A stretch of 16,703 nucleotides of DNA, taken from assembly GCA_013287095.1 (NCBI GenBank), contig JABDEJ010000052.1, positions 1-16,703 of the forward strand, in the 5' to 3' direction. A model generated the notes under the pieces. That model ran no database searches and had not been told where the DNA came from. It saw nothing but the letters and a program-made list of their open reading frames with translations. Positions 8,307-15,014 of the stretch are shown here, one piece after another. Each line of letters begins with the position of its first letter. Positions within the stretch are counted from its first letter, which is position 1. The translations under genes were made by a program, and so were the position numbers. Source of the stretch: Bacteroidota bacterium. Its GTDB lineage: Bacteria; Bacteroidota; Bacteroidia; CAILMK01.

Positions 8307-8426
8307 AGACAAAGAAAACCAATATTTATCTTAATGCCAAATAATTATGAAAAGAGTGAATGGTAAATAGTAAATGGTAAATGGGGCTCCGCATTCGTAA
8401 TTCCTAATTCTTAATTCTTAATTGAA
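8307..8426 (-). promoter_or_regulatory. Inter-module gap upstream of A3: leader box and heptamer repeats
   Basis: The complement of 8337-8346 is AATTATTTGG, 25 nt before the TTG at 8312. On the plus strand, 8356-8383 is four 7-nt units (GTGAATG, GTAAATA, GTAAATG, GTAAATG). 8393-8420 has AATTC(C/T)T units that run into the B4 stop. The layout matches the A2 gap but copy number and sequence differ, as expected of repeats that change quickly. Confidence 0.45.
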
Positions 8427-9650
8427 TTAAAGGTTCCCGTTCGCATCCAGCTTTACAAACAAAACCCCACTCCCGTTTTTACCATTGCCAAACGAGTTGG
8501 TATAGCCAATGATGGCGTATCCTCCGTCTGCTGTTTTTATACCCGTAAAAAACTGACCGCTGACTGAGGATATTGTCTTATCCCATTGTTTATTGCCATT
8601 AGCGTCAATTTTCATGACATAGGGCTGGCTGTTAACTGCTGCTGGCGTCCCAATATACCCGCACAAGAGATAACCACCGTCACTGCATTGAGAGGCATCT
8701 CCGAAAACCAATGCACTTTTATCCACATGATATTCTTTTTCCCAGCTAAGTTTAGCATTATTATCAAATTTCATAACAACAGGATAAAAGGTATTTGTTA
8801 AGTTATCCTGGCGGGAAACAGGAACTAATATTCCTGAATCAGCGGTTTGAAGAGGCCATTGTGTGATATCGGAATGTCTGAGGTCCCCGGTGTCAACCAT
8901 GGTTTCAATGATTGGGCTTCCGGGTTTTATAATAGCGGCATAAACCTTATGATTATCCCTGAAGGTCCAGTTTTTTCTTGGGAATACTTCTCCGCTTATT
9001 TTTATACTTCCGTTAGGTTTATAATCATAGACAAAAAAACCGATATTCTTGCCTCCAATATCAACATCAGGAAATGTAGAAGCCTGAAGGTTTTTAAGAT
9101 TTTTGTCATACGCATAAACATAATTATTGGATGGACTACTGGAACTTAGCCCATCACATACGCCCACAAAATAATTTGTAGCGTTGGCCAATAAGGGACT
9201 GATAGTATATGTCGAAAGCCCGGGATAAGTACTTAGCAAATTGGTTTGGTTCAAAATATTCCCAAGGTTATCAGTTTGCGTAAAAACAGCCCCGCCTTGC
9301 ATGATAAGGTGGTATGGATCAGGATCATTGTAAATATCCCATTCCCCGGCATAATAAAAGCACAAATAATTATTTATCGTTTTCTGCCAAAGCTTGTTGC
9401 CATATTGATCTGTTTGAATCAATACAGGACGCCCAGCTCCCTCGTCGGCACCAAGGAGAAAATCACCATTCGGGAATTGTTCCACACTCACAGCCTGGGT
9501 GGAAGAATCCGTGGCATAAGTCTTAATAAAAGTCTTAGCAGTGGATGGAGCAGTATTAGTCCCTTTCTGACATGATCCCAAAATGGATACCATTAATGCG
9601 ATCCTCAAAATGGTTTTTATACTATTTACTGCTTTCAAGAATTTTTCCAT
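8427..9650 (-). CDS. Family B propeller-repeat lipoprotein B4
   Basis: 407 codons from the ATG at 9650 (MEKFLKAVNS), inside the end of A4 with the same 29-nt overlap as the other pairs. The signal peptide has Lys and Arg near the start and a lipobox SILGSC (Cys27), followed by Gln-Lys. TFIKTYATDSS opens the mature chain. Then come PNGDFLLGADEGAGRP with VLIQTDQYGNKLW, degenerate middle blades including YDKNLKNLQASTFPD, a sixth blade (SDGGYLLCG with YVMKIDANGNKQW) and a last blade (ADGGYAIIG with LFVKLDANGNL). It ends right after this blade, as all B proteins do. Unknown function; probably acts with A4 in the envelope. Confidence 0.88.
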   Translation of the reverse strand: MEKFLKAVNSIKTILRIALMVSILGSCQKGTNTAPSTAKTFIKTYATDSSTQAVSVEQFPNGDFLLGADEGAGRPVLIQTDQYGNKLWQKTINNYLCFYYAGEWDIYNDPDPYHLIMQGGAVFTQTDNLGNILNQTNLLSTYPGLSTYTISPLLANATNYFVGVCDGLSSSSPSNNYVYAYDKNLKNLQASTFPDVDIGGKNIGFFVYDYKPNGSIKISGEVFPRKNWTFRDNHKVYAAIIKPGSPIIETMVDTGDLRHSDITQWPLQTADSGILVPVSRQDNLTNTFYPVVMKFDNNAKLSWEKEYHVDKSALVFGDASQCSDGGYLLCGYIGTPAAVNSQPYVMKIDANGNKQWDKTISSVSGQFFTGIKTADGGYAIIGYTNSFGNGKNGSGVLFVKLDANGNL

Positions 9651-10896
9651 TTTGGTCTGTAAATAATAGGCCGAAAAGATCTGGCTGAAAGGTATTAACC
9701 GGGCTAAGGTTCAACCCCAAAGCATAGGTATTCCCCATTGCTACAACACCGGAAGCCCAGAAGGTATAACCGCTGATCGGAACATGAGACTCCCATATTT
9801 CATTGCCGCTTGCGTCCGTGCACAGGAGCAATGTATGATGGATGTTAGATGTATCGGTTGTTCTACCTGATATTAAAAAGCCGCCGGTAGAATTTATAGT
9901 AATATCATTCAATGCGCATCCTGCCAAACCGGTAAAATGCTTGCTCCATTTTACATTTCCGCTAATATCTACCTTAAAAAGTTCAATTGAATTTACGGCC
10001 CCTGATATATTTACTGCAAAAATAAACCCATCAGAAACCGCGATTATTTTTTCGGGATTATAAATGATTTCGTACTCAGGAATTTGTGTTCTCAGATCGG
10101 GCATGTAGCCAAAGCTGGAATAAATCTGAAAGGGTGAATTCAAATATATACCCTTTGGGTTCAATAGTATAAAAGCGGGATAATGAATGTACTGCTCAGA
10201 TGACAGATCAGATTTAACATGATAGCCAGCTATGCCAATATTTCCGTTTGATGCTACACAAACGGAGGCGCCAAAACTAAAATAATCATTTGGGAATAAC
10301 GTATGAGACCATAAAAGATTACCATTCTGGTCTACTTTCACCACATAAGTTGAATTGCCATGAGATACAGTGTTATAAATGAACCCAACCGCTACAAACC
10401 CATTGTCAGGTGTTTCGGCCACATCAAAAAATCGGTCAACATAATTTCCACCAAAAGTTTTTTGCCAGACTACCGTTCCATTTCCATCTGTTTTCACGAG
10501 GTAACAATCAGCATTATAGTCCTTTAATCCATTTCCATAAGAGGTGGTGCCTCCCGCAGCAATAAAACCCCCATCAGAAGTAGGATGCACGGCATTAAAC
10601 AAGTCCCAGTTTGCTCCTCCGTATTGTTTGTACCATTTTATGTTCCCGTTCTTATCCGTCTTTTGAATAAAACCTTTTGAGGTCTGGACTGAATCAGAAA
10701 GGGTATAGCCGCCAAACATGATCCCGCCATCAGCCGTTGGCTGACATGACATCAGAAAATTGCCATACGAATTTCCATAAATCTTTACACCAGAGGTGGA
10801 AGAGTTGGCAGCTTGATTTACCGGAACTTTGGAGCAGGAGAGGCATAAAAACCCCAGACCTATCGTGTAAAATAATATCTGTTTTCTAAAAACCAC
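9622..10896 (-). CDS. Family A propeller-repeat lipoprotein A4 (first gene of the array)
   Basis: An in-frame TAG lies just upstream of TTG 10902. Only that TTG or GTG 10896 (chosen) can start it; there is no ATG before the lipobox. The signal VFRKQILFYTIGLGFLCLSC has two positive residues and a Cys followed by Ser-Lys. The linker NSSTSGVKIYG leads into seven blades: ADGGIMFGG with GFIQKTDKNGNIKW, SDGGFIAAG with YLVKTDGNGTVVW, PDNGFVAVG with YVVKVDQNGNLLW, then more degenerate ones, and a last blade GLLFTDQNGKILESSK. It lies at the promoter-proximal end of the array, 78 nt downstream of the DUF1304 gene on the same strand. Function unknown. Confidence 0.87.
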   Translation of the reverse strand: MVFRKQILFYTIGLGFLCLSCSKVPVNQAANSSTSGVKIYGNSYGNFLMSCQPTADGGIMFGGYTLSDSVQTSKGFIQKTDKNGNIKWYKQYGGANWDLFNAVHPTSDGGFIAAGGTTSYGNGLKDYNADCYLVKTDGNGTVVWQKTFGGNYVDRFFDVAETPDNGFVAVGFIYNTVSHGNSTYVVKVDQNGNLLWSHTLFPNDYFSFGASVCVASNGNIGIAGYHVKSDLSSEQYIHYPAFILLNPKGIYLNSPFQIYSSFGYMPDLRTQIPEYEIIYNPEKIIAVSDGFIFAVNISGAVNSIELFKVDISGNVKWSKHFTGLAGCALNDITINSTGGFLISGRTTDTSNIHHTLLLCTDASGNEIWESHVPISGYTFWASGVVAMGNTYALGLNLSPVNTFQPDLFGLLFTDQNGKILESSK

Positions 10897-10902
10897 AGAC
10901 AA

Positions 10903-10980
10903 AGAAAACTATTATTTTGCTAAGCACCAAATAATTGAGAAAGAGTAGATGGCATTTTGGAAATTGGGAATATCCTTTTT
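10903..10980 (-). promoter_or_regulatory. Leader and possible promoter of the lipoprotein array (A4)
   Basis: The complement of 10927-10936 is AATTATTTGG, 25 nt before TTG 10902, as in all other A leaders. The heptamer repeats of the other gaps are absent, so they belong to the B-to-A junctions and not to the A leader. No clear terminator hairpin separates the DUF1304 gene from A4, so readthrough from it cannot be excluded. Confidence 0.4.
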
Positions 10981-11343
10981 TCAGACAGTAATAATCAATA
11001 TCAATGCAATTATCGCCGGCAATGCCTGAATAAAAAATATTCTTCTGGTAACCGTAACAGCGCCATAAATCCCAGCCACAGCAACACAGATCAAAAAGAA
11101 CGTCCCCACATTCTTAGCCCAAACCATATCCGAAATAAACAAAGACCATATCAAACCGGTTGCCAGAAACCCATTATATAATCCCTGGTTCCCGGCCATA
11201 ACTTTTGTGCTTTCAAAAGATTCTTTGGTTAACGATTTGAAAACCTTGGGACCACGGGTAGTCCATGCAAACATTTCTAAGTACAGAAAGTAAAGGTGCA
11301 AAAATGCGATGAATCCAATGAGGCATTTGATGAGAATAAGCAT
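10981..11343 (-). CDS. DUF1304 family small integral membrane protein
   Basis: 120 codons, ATG start at 11343. Four hydrophobic segments are visible, at about residues 3-23, 50-70, 75-94 and 98-119. The sequence FIAFLHLYFLYLEMFAWTT at the start and NQGLYNGFLATGL before the second segment are typical of DUF1304 membrane proteins as I know them. The length also fits that family (about 115-125 aa). The biochemical role of the family is not established. It diverges from the DoxX-like gene; the gap holds a perfect palindrome. It shares its strand with the lipoprotein array but has no evident functional link. Confidence 0.85.
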   Translation of the reverse strand: MLILIKCLIGFIAFLHLYFLYLEMFAWTTRGPKVFKSLTKESFESTKVMAGNQGLYNGFLATGLIWSLFISDMVWAKNVGTFFLICVAVAGIYGAVTVTRRIFFIQALPAIIALILIITV

Positions 11344-11383
11344 ATTGATGATATTTGAAAGACAAATATAGGGGATTGAATTT

Positions 11384-11416
11384 AAACCTATAAGGTTTTA
11401 AAAACCTTATAGGTTT
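11384..11416. repeat. Perfect palindrome with 16-bp arms between divergent genes
   Basis: The left arm AAACCTATAAGGTTTT (11384-11399) and right arm AAAACCTTATAGGTTT (11401-11416) are exact reverse complements around a single A. It lies between two divergently transcribed genes, so it is not at a gene end. It could be an operator, a cruciform, or one copy of a dispersed intergenic palindrome family; the sequence alone does not decide. Confidence 0.9.
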
Positions 11417-11443
11417 GTGCGATATTTGATCTTCCAACCTTTG
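11414..11443 (+). promoter_or_regulatory. Possible promoter of the DoxX-like gene
   Basis: TTTG at 11414-11417 and AACCTTTG at 11436-11443 are 18 nt apart, close to the Bacteroidota -33 TTTG / -7 TAnnTTTG layout; the -7 box has one mismatch. The -33 box overlaps the end of the palindrome, so a factor bound there could control it. The start codon is 40 nt downstream. Confidence 0.3.
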
Positions 11444-11483
11444 CCAACCTATCATCGTCTATGTTAATTCATATCAGCCTGCC

Positions 11484-12113
11484 ATGAAGCCAAGCAAAGA
11501 TAAAATAAACGAATACTTCGTCCTCACCATCAGGTTCTTACTGGCTCTTGTTTTCTTGAATTATGGGATTGCAAAGCTTGTAGGTGGTCAGTTTGGAATA
11601 TCAGCAAAGGATGCAATGCTACCGGTAAAAGACCTTGGCCTTTTTAAACTTTTCTGGTACTTAATGGACCAAAACCCTTTTAAGGTTTTTATTGGGGTAT
11701 TCCAGATCATTACCGCTGTATTTATATTGATAAACAGGGCGATGCTGATAGGTTTATTCTTGTTTCTCGTCATTGTTGTTAACATCCTGATAATGGACAT
11801 TACCTATCTGAAAATGCCTGGATTTTATGATATTTTGACATGGTATATCCTACTGGATATCTATGTGTTATATTATTACCGGGTTCGGTTTATCAATGCC
11901 TGGACAATTCTCACGGCAAAGTTTGTGTTTGTAAATAAATATTCATGGTGGGTATATCTGACACTTCCGCTTGCTGCAATCCTGCTTGGAGGTATTTTGA
12001 TATTTGTTCCGAGGGTATTATATCTCCTTATCACAAATCCTCATGAATTGTCAGTTGATTTAAATTTGATGGTGAATGATGTGAAATTGGCTGTCAGTAA
12101 GGTTCGTAATTGA
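11484..12113 (+). CDS. DoxX-like integral membrane protein
   Basis: 209 codons from the ATG at 11484. About five hydrophobic segments are visible, at residues 13-32, 63-83, 86-108, 113-131 and 154-178. The first (RFLLALVFLNYGIAKLVGGQFG) resembles the first helix of DoxX-type proteins, and the aromatic-rich fourth segment is followed by RVRFINAW. Overall length and helix order fit a DoxX-like protein, but I see no signature that fixes a function, so the family call is moderate. The stop is 53 nt before the start of the dehydrogenase gene on the same strand, so the two may be co-transcribed, although the second has its own promoter-like box. Alternative: an unclassified membrane protein. Confidence 0.6.
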   Translation: MKPSKDKINEYFVLTIRFLLALVFLNYGIAKLVGGQFGISAKDAMLPVKDLGLFKLFWYLMDQNPFKVFIGVFQIITAVFILINRAMLIGLFLFLVIVVNILIMDITYLKMPGFYDILTWYILLDIYVLYYYRVRFINAWTILTAKFVFVNKYSWWVYLTLPLAAILLGGILIFVPRVLYLLITNPHELSVDLNLMVNDVKLAVSKVRN

Positions 12114-12154
12114 AATCCTTTATTTCCGTTAACTCCATTACTGCCGACTGTTCC

Positions 12155-12162
12155 TATCTTTG
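12155..12162 (+). promoter_or_regulatory. -7 promoter box TATCTTTG just upstream of the dehydrogenase
   Basis: TATCTTTG is an exact TAnnTTTG match, ending 4 nt before the ATG at 12167. Transcription starting about 7 nt downstream would give a leaderless or nearly leaderless mRNA. No convincing -33 TTTG is seen at the right distance. Confidence 0.4.
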
Positions 12163-12166
12163 CCGC

Positions 12167-12979
12167 ATGGAGTTTAAAAATAAAACCGTCATTATTACCG
12201 GGGCGTCATCTGGCATCGGTCAGGCATGTGCGCTGGCCTTTGCAAAGGAAGGATGTAATCTTGCCCTGGCTGCGAGGAATCTCGAAAACCTTGCACATAC
12301 GGCATCAGAGTGTGAAAAACTGGGCATAAAAGTTATTGTTGTCCAGACAGATGTGGCGATAGAAGAAGATTGCAAAAACCTGATCGATCAAACAATTAGA
12401 ACTTTTGGAGGAATAGATATACTCATCAATAATGCCGGCATGACTATGAGAGCTTTGTTTTCAGAAATGGATCTTTCTGTTTTGAAGCGCGTCATGGATG
12501 TGAATTTTTGGGGAACTGTTTATTGTACCAAATATGCACTACCATCTTTGCTTAAATCAAAGGGTTCTGTAGTTGGTATTTCCTCAGTTGCGGGATACAA
12601 AGGTTTGCCGGGAAGAACCGGTTATTCAGCATCTAAATTTGCGATGAATGGGTTCCTGGAAGTATTGAGGATAGAAAACCTCAAAACCGGGCTTCATGTA
12701 TTGATCTGTGCCCCCGGATATACTGCCTCCAATATCCGCAATACGGCACTTACCAAGGATGGAAGCATTCAATCTGAATCACCCCTGGATGAAAAGAAAC
12801 TTATGCAACCTGAAGAAGTTGCTTCTTCCATTGTGAATGCCATCAAAAAAAGAAAGAATGTATTAATCCTGACAACATTGGGCAAGTTTACGGTGTTATT
12901 GAATAAGTTCTTTCCGAAGTTTATGGATATGATGGTTTACAACACCATAGCCAAAGAAAAGGATAGTCCGTTTAAATAG
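12167..12979 (+). CDS. Short-chain dehydrogenase/reductase (SDR, classical type)
   Basis: 270 codons from the ATG at 12167. A longer reading frame back to a TTG at 12110 exists, but its added 19 residues are not SDR-like and overlap the previous gene. Classical SDR motifs are all present: the TGASSGIG nucleotide-binding loop (residues 11-18), NNAG (88-91), the tetrad Asn113, catalytic Ser140 (in ISSVAG), and YSASK with Tyr153 and Lys157. CAPGYTASN follows, as expected after the active site. Arg37 after the second strand may favour NADP(H). It oxidises or reduces an unknown alcohol or carbonyl substrate in the cytoplasm. The basic, hydrophobic C-terminus (KFTVLLNKFFPKFMDMMVY) suggests membrane association, as in some lipid-acting SDRs. 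Confidence 0.9.
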   Translation: MEFKNKTVIITGASSGIGQACALAFAKEGCNLALAARNLENLAHTASECEKLGIKVIVVQTDVAIEEDCKNLIDQTIRTFGGIDILINNAGMTMRALFSEMDLSVLKRVMDVNFWGTVYCTKYALPSLLKSKGSVVGISSVAGYKGLPGRTGYSASKFAMNGFLEVLRIENLKTGLHVLICAPGYTASNIRNTALTKDGSIQSESPLDEKKLMQPEEVASSIVNAIKKRKNVLILTTLGKFTVLLNKFFPKFMDMMVYNTIAKEKDSPFK

Positions 12980-13004
12980 AAAATGAAATAAAGAAATAAA
13001 AAGA

Positions 13005-13087
13005 AACCGCAAAGAGCGCAAAGGCTTCACAGAGTACGCAAAGAACAACTCTGTGTTCTTTGCGATACCTCTGCGTTCTCTGCGGTT
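13005..13087. repeat. Large imperfect palindrome of CGCAAAG-type units upstream of argS
   Basis: The inner stem CGCAAAGAACA (13037-13047) pairs perfectly with 13054-13064 around a 6-nt loop. The outer arms 13005-13024 and 13068-13087 match at 17 of 20 positions. The arms are built from repeated CGCAAAG / CGCAGAG units. It lies 22-105 nt upstream of argS, so it could be in the argS leader or end the dehydrogenase transcript. Confidence 0.8.
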
Positions 13088-13108
13088 ACCTTTTGAAGCT
13101 ATATTATA

Positions 13109-14896
13109 ATGCTACAAACCATACAACGATATACTGCAGATGCTATGGCCGACTTATACAGTGTGGCCATGAACCCATCTGATATTCAGATACAACCTAC
13201 ACGGAAAGAATTTACCGGAGACTTTACAGTCGTGATTTTCCCGCTCACCCGATTTTCAAAAGAAGACCCTCCGAAAACAGCCACCAGCATCGGCGAATAC
13301 CTGAAAACCAATATCCCTGAAATAAAAGGTTTTGATATTGTAAAAGGTTTTTTGAATTTATTGTTGAATGATGAATTCTGGTACAACTACCTGGCATCGG
13401 CAACCAATAATTGGGAACAGGCTAAGAATAAACAAACCATTATGGTGGAGTATTCTTCGCCGAATACCAATAAACCGTTGCACCTTGGTCACATCAGGAA
13501 TAATTTATTAGGCTATTCAGTTGCAAATATCCTGAAAGCCAGGGGCCACAATGTCATCAAAGCAAACCTGGTAAATGACCGTGGTATCCATATCTGCAAA
13601 TCCATGATCGCATGGCTGAAATATGGCAATGGAGAAACCCCGCAAACCTTTGGCCTGAAAGGTGATAAGCTGGTTGGGAAATATTATGTGGAATTTGATA
13701 AAGCGCTCAAAGGCCAGGTCTATGCATTAGAACAACTTGACAAAGTTGACAAAGAAGAAGCCGCCAAAAAAGCACCTCTCATGATCGAAGCCCAGGAAAT
13801 GCTGCAAAAATGGGAAGCAGGAGATCCTGAAACCATACGCATCTGGAAAATGATGAACGGTTGGGTGTACGAAGGTTTTGAACAGACTTATAAATCCCTT
13901 GGAGTTGATTTTGATAAAACCTATTACGAAAGCCAGACATATTTACTTGGAAAAGACATTGTAAATGATGGACTTGCCAAGGGTGTATTTACCAAAAAAG
14001 CTGACGGTTCGGTTTGGATTGACCTGACGGGAGAAGGCCTCGATGAAAAACTGGTTTTGCGTAAAGATGGTACATCCGTTTATATTACCCAGGATATGGG
14101 AACAGTGATGGAACGGTTCAGGGAATACAACCTGGACAAGATGATCTATGTGGTTGGAAATGAGCAGGAATACCATTTTAAAGTATTGAAACTGATATTT
14201 AAAAAATTCGGTGAAAAATGGTGGGATCAATTGTACCATTTGTCTTATGGAATGGTGGAACTCCCCAGCGGAAAAATGAAATCCCGGGAAGGAACCGTAG
14301 TAGATGCAGACGACCTGATAGAAGAAATGCTGGAAACGGCTGAAAAACAAACGCGGGAACTCGGAAAAATAGAAGGACTGTCAGAAACCGAGCAACAAGA
14401 CCTGTTTTACAAAATCGGGATGGCAGCATTAAAATTCTACATCCTGAAAGCAGACCCCAAAAAGCAGATGATGTTTGACCCAAATGAATCTATTGATTTT
14501 CTAGGGTTTACCGGGCCTTTTATTCAATATACATACACCCGTATCAAATCTATTTTCAGGAAAGCGGAAACCGATGGAATTTCGACTTCCCCTCAGAGTC
14601 TCCCGCAGGGGACTCTGAGGAACCCTATTCAAGGCCTAGAAAGAGAACTGCTTCAACTACTCTACCGCAAAAATTCCATTCTCGAGGATTCAGAAACAAA
14701 CCTCTCCCCTGCACTAATGGCGAACTATATATATGAGCTTGCCAAAACATATAATAAATTCTATCACGATCATAAAGTATTGGCTGAACCCGATGCGGAC
14801 ATCCGGAATTTCAGGTTAATGCTGTCGCAGAAAACAGGGGATACTATTTTAGCGGGCATGGCTTTGCTTGGCATAGAAATGCCTGAGAAGATGTAA
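13109..14896 (+). CDS. argS: Arginyl-tRNA synthetase (class I)
   Basis: 595 codons, the usual length for bacterial ArgS. It charges tRNA-Arg with arginine using ATP, in the cytoplasm. The N-terminal Arg-tRNA-binding domain covers about residues 1-90. The catalytic core begins at VEYSSPNTNKPLHLGH, with the HIGH-type signature His125-Leu-Gly-His128. The second signature is the degenerate KMSK region GKMKSREGTVVDADDL (Lys389-Arg393 and on). The C-terminal DALR-type anticodon-binding domain runs from about residue 470 (FIQYTYTRIKSIFRKAE) to the end (ALLGIEMPEKM). A 30-bp hairpin fills residues 495-504 in frame, in what should be a variable stretch before the ERELLQLLYR helix. Flanking intergenic palindromes are unrelated to it. 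Confidence 0.97.
   Translation: MLQTIQRYTADAMADLYSVAMNPSDIQIQPTRKEFTGDFTVVIFPLTRFSKEDPPKTATSIGEYLKTNIPEIKGFDIVKGFLNLLLNDEFWYNYLASATNNWEQAKNKQTIMVEYSSPNTNKPLHLGHIRNNLLGYSVANILKARGHNVIKANLVNDRGIHICKSMIAWLKYGNGETPQTFGLKGDKLVGKYYVEFDKALKGQVYALEQLDKVDKEEAAKKAPLMIEAQEMLQKWEAGDPETIRIWKMMNGWVYEGFEQTYKSLGVDFDKTYYESQTYLLGKDIVNDGLAKGVFTKKADGSVWIDLTGEGLDEKLVLRKDGTSVYITQDMGTVMERFREYNLDKMIYVVGNEQEYHFKVLKLIFKKFGEKWWDQLYHLSYGMVELPSGKMKSREGTVVDADDLIEEMLETAEKQTRELGKIEGLSETEQQDLFYKIGMAALKFYILKADPKKQMMFDPNESIDFLGFTGPFIQYTYTRIKSIFRKAETDGISTSPQSLPQGTLRNPIQGLERELLQLLYRKNSILEDSETNLSPALMANYIYELAKTYNKFYHDHKVLAEPDADIRNFRLMLSQKTGDTILAGMALLGIEMPEKM
14591..14620. repeat. 30-bp hairpin element embedded in frame in argS
   Basis: CCTCAGAGTC (14591-14600) and GACTCTGAGG (14611-14620) are exact reverse complements. 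Inside, CCC (14602-14604) can pair with GGG (14608-14610), leaving a GCA loop and one bulged T. It starts exactly on a codon boundary and encodes PQSLPQGTLR (residues 495-504). It looks like a small palindromic element inserted in a coding gene. Confidence 0.8.
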
Positions 14897-14918
14897 AACT
14901 ATTTAGGTCTTCATTTCG

Positions 14919-14926
14919 TATATTTG
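14919..14926 (+). promoter_or_regulatory. -7 promoter-like box TATATTTG upstream of msrA
   Basis: An exact TAnnTTTG match 23 nt after the argS stop. No good -33 TTTG is seen. If used, the msrA leader would be about 80 nt long and contain the following inverted repeat. Confidence 0.3.
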
Positions 14927-14934
14927 TTTTGAAC

Positions 14935-14992
14935 TTTGCGTCTTAGAGCCTTAGTGGCAAGTATTAGAGCCACAAAGTCACAAAGACGCTAA
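14935..14992. repeat. Imperfect inverted repeat between argS and msrA
   Basis: The 24-nt arms 14935-14958 and 14969-14992 match at 19 of 24 positions as reverse complements, separated by AAGTATTAGA. The arms contain GCGTCTT and GTGGC blocks. It could form a hairpin at the 3' end of the argS transcript or in the msrA leader. It differs in sequence from the palindrome upstream of argS, though both contain ACAAAG/CGCAAAG-like units. Confidence 0.7.
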
Positions 14993-15014
14993 AAGGATAA
15001 AAATTAATATCAAA

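Larger units (their letters stand above)
1..10902 (-). repeat. Tandem array of two-gene (A-B) lipoprotein modules
   Basis: Nine consecutive minus-strand genes alternate between two related families. In transcription order they are A4, B4, A3, B3, A2, B2, A1, B1 and the truncated A0. Within a module the A stop overlaps the B start by 29 nt. Between modules there are gaps of about 83-120 nt with shared AT-rich sequence. All A proteins align to each other from signal peptide to stop, and so do all B proteins, so the array arose by duplication of the pair and not of single genes. The copies are clearly diverged (roughly 50-65% by eye at protein level), so most duplications are not recent. The array is open at the left edge. 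Confidence 0.9.

Noticed and set aside
1..10902. Enzymes such as an endoglucanase or a PQQ dehydrogenase
   Set aside because: Repeats with NGNxLW are sometimes given such names by automatic annotation, but I see no catalytic residues or cofactor-binding motifs, and the tryptophan pattern is not that of PQQ propellers.
1..10902. Prophage or transposon carrying the array
   Set aside because: No integrase, transposase, phage gene, terminal repeat or tRNA attachment site is visible; repeated gene pairs and small intergenic repeats are explained by tandem duplication.
12110..12166. TTG start 57 nt upstream of the dehydrogenase ATG
   Set aside because: It overlaps the stop of the DoxX-like gene, the added residues are not SDR-like, and an exact -7 box lies just before the ATG at 12167.
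13943..14350. Minus-strand frame of 135 codons inside argS
   Set aside because: It is antisense to the conserved catalytic core of argS, which includes the KMSK-type region.
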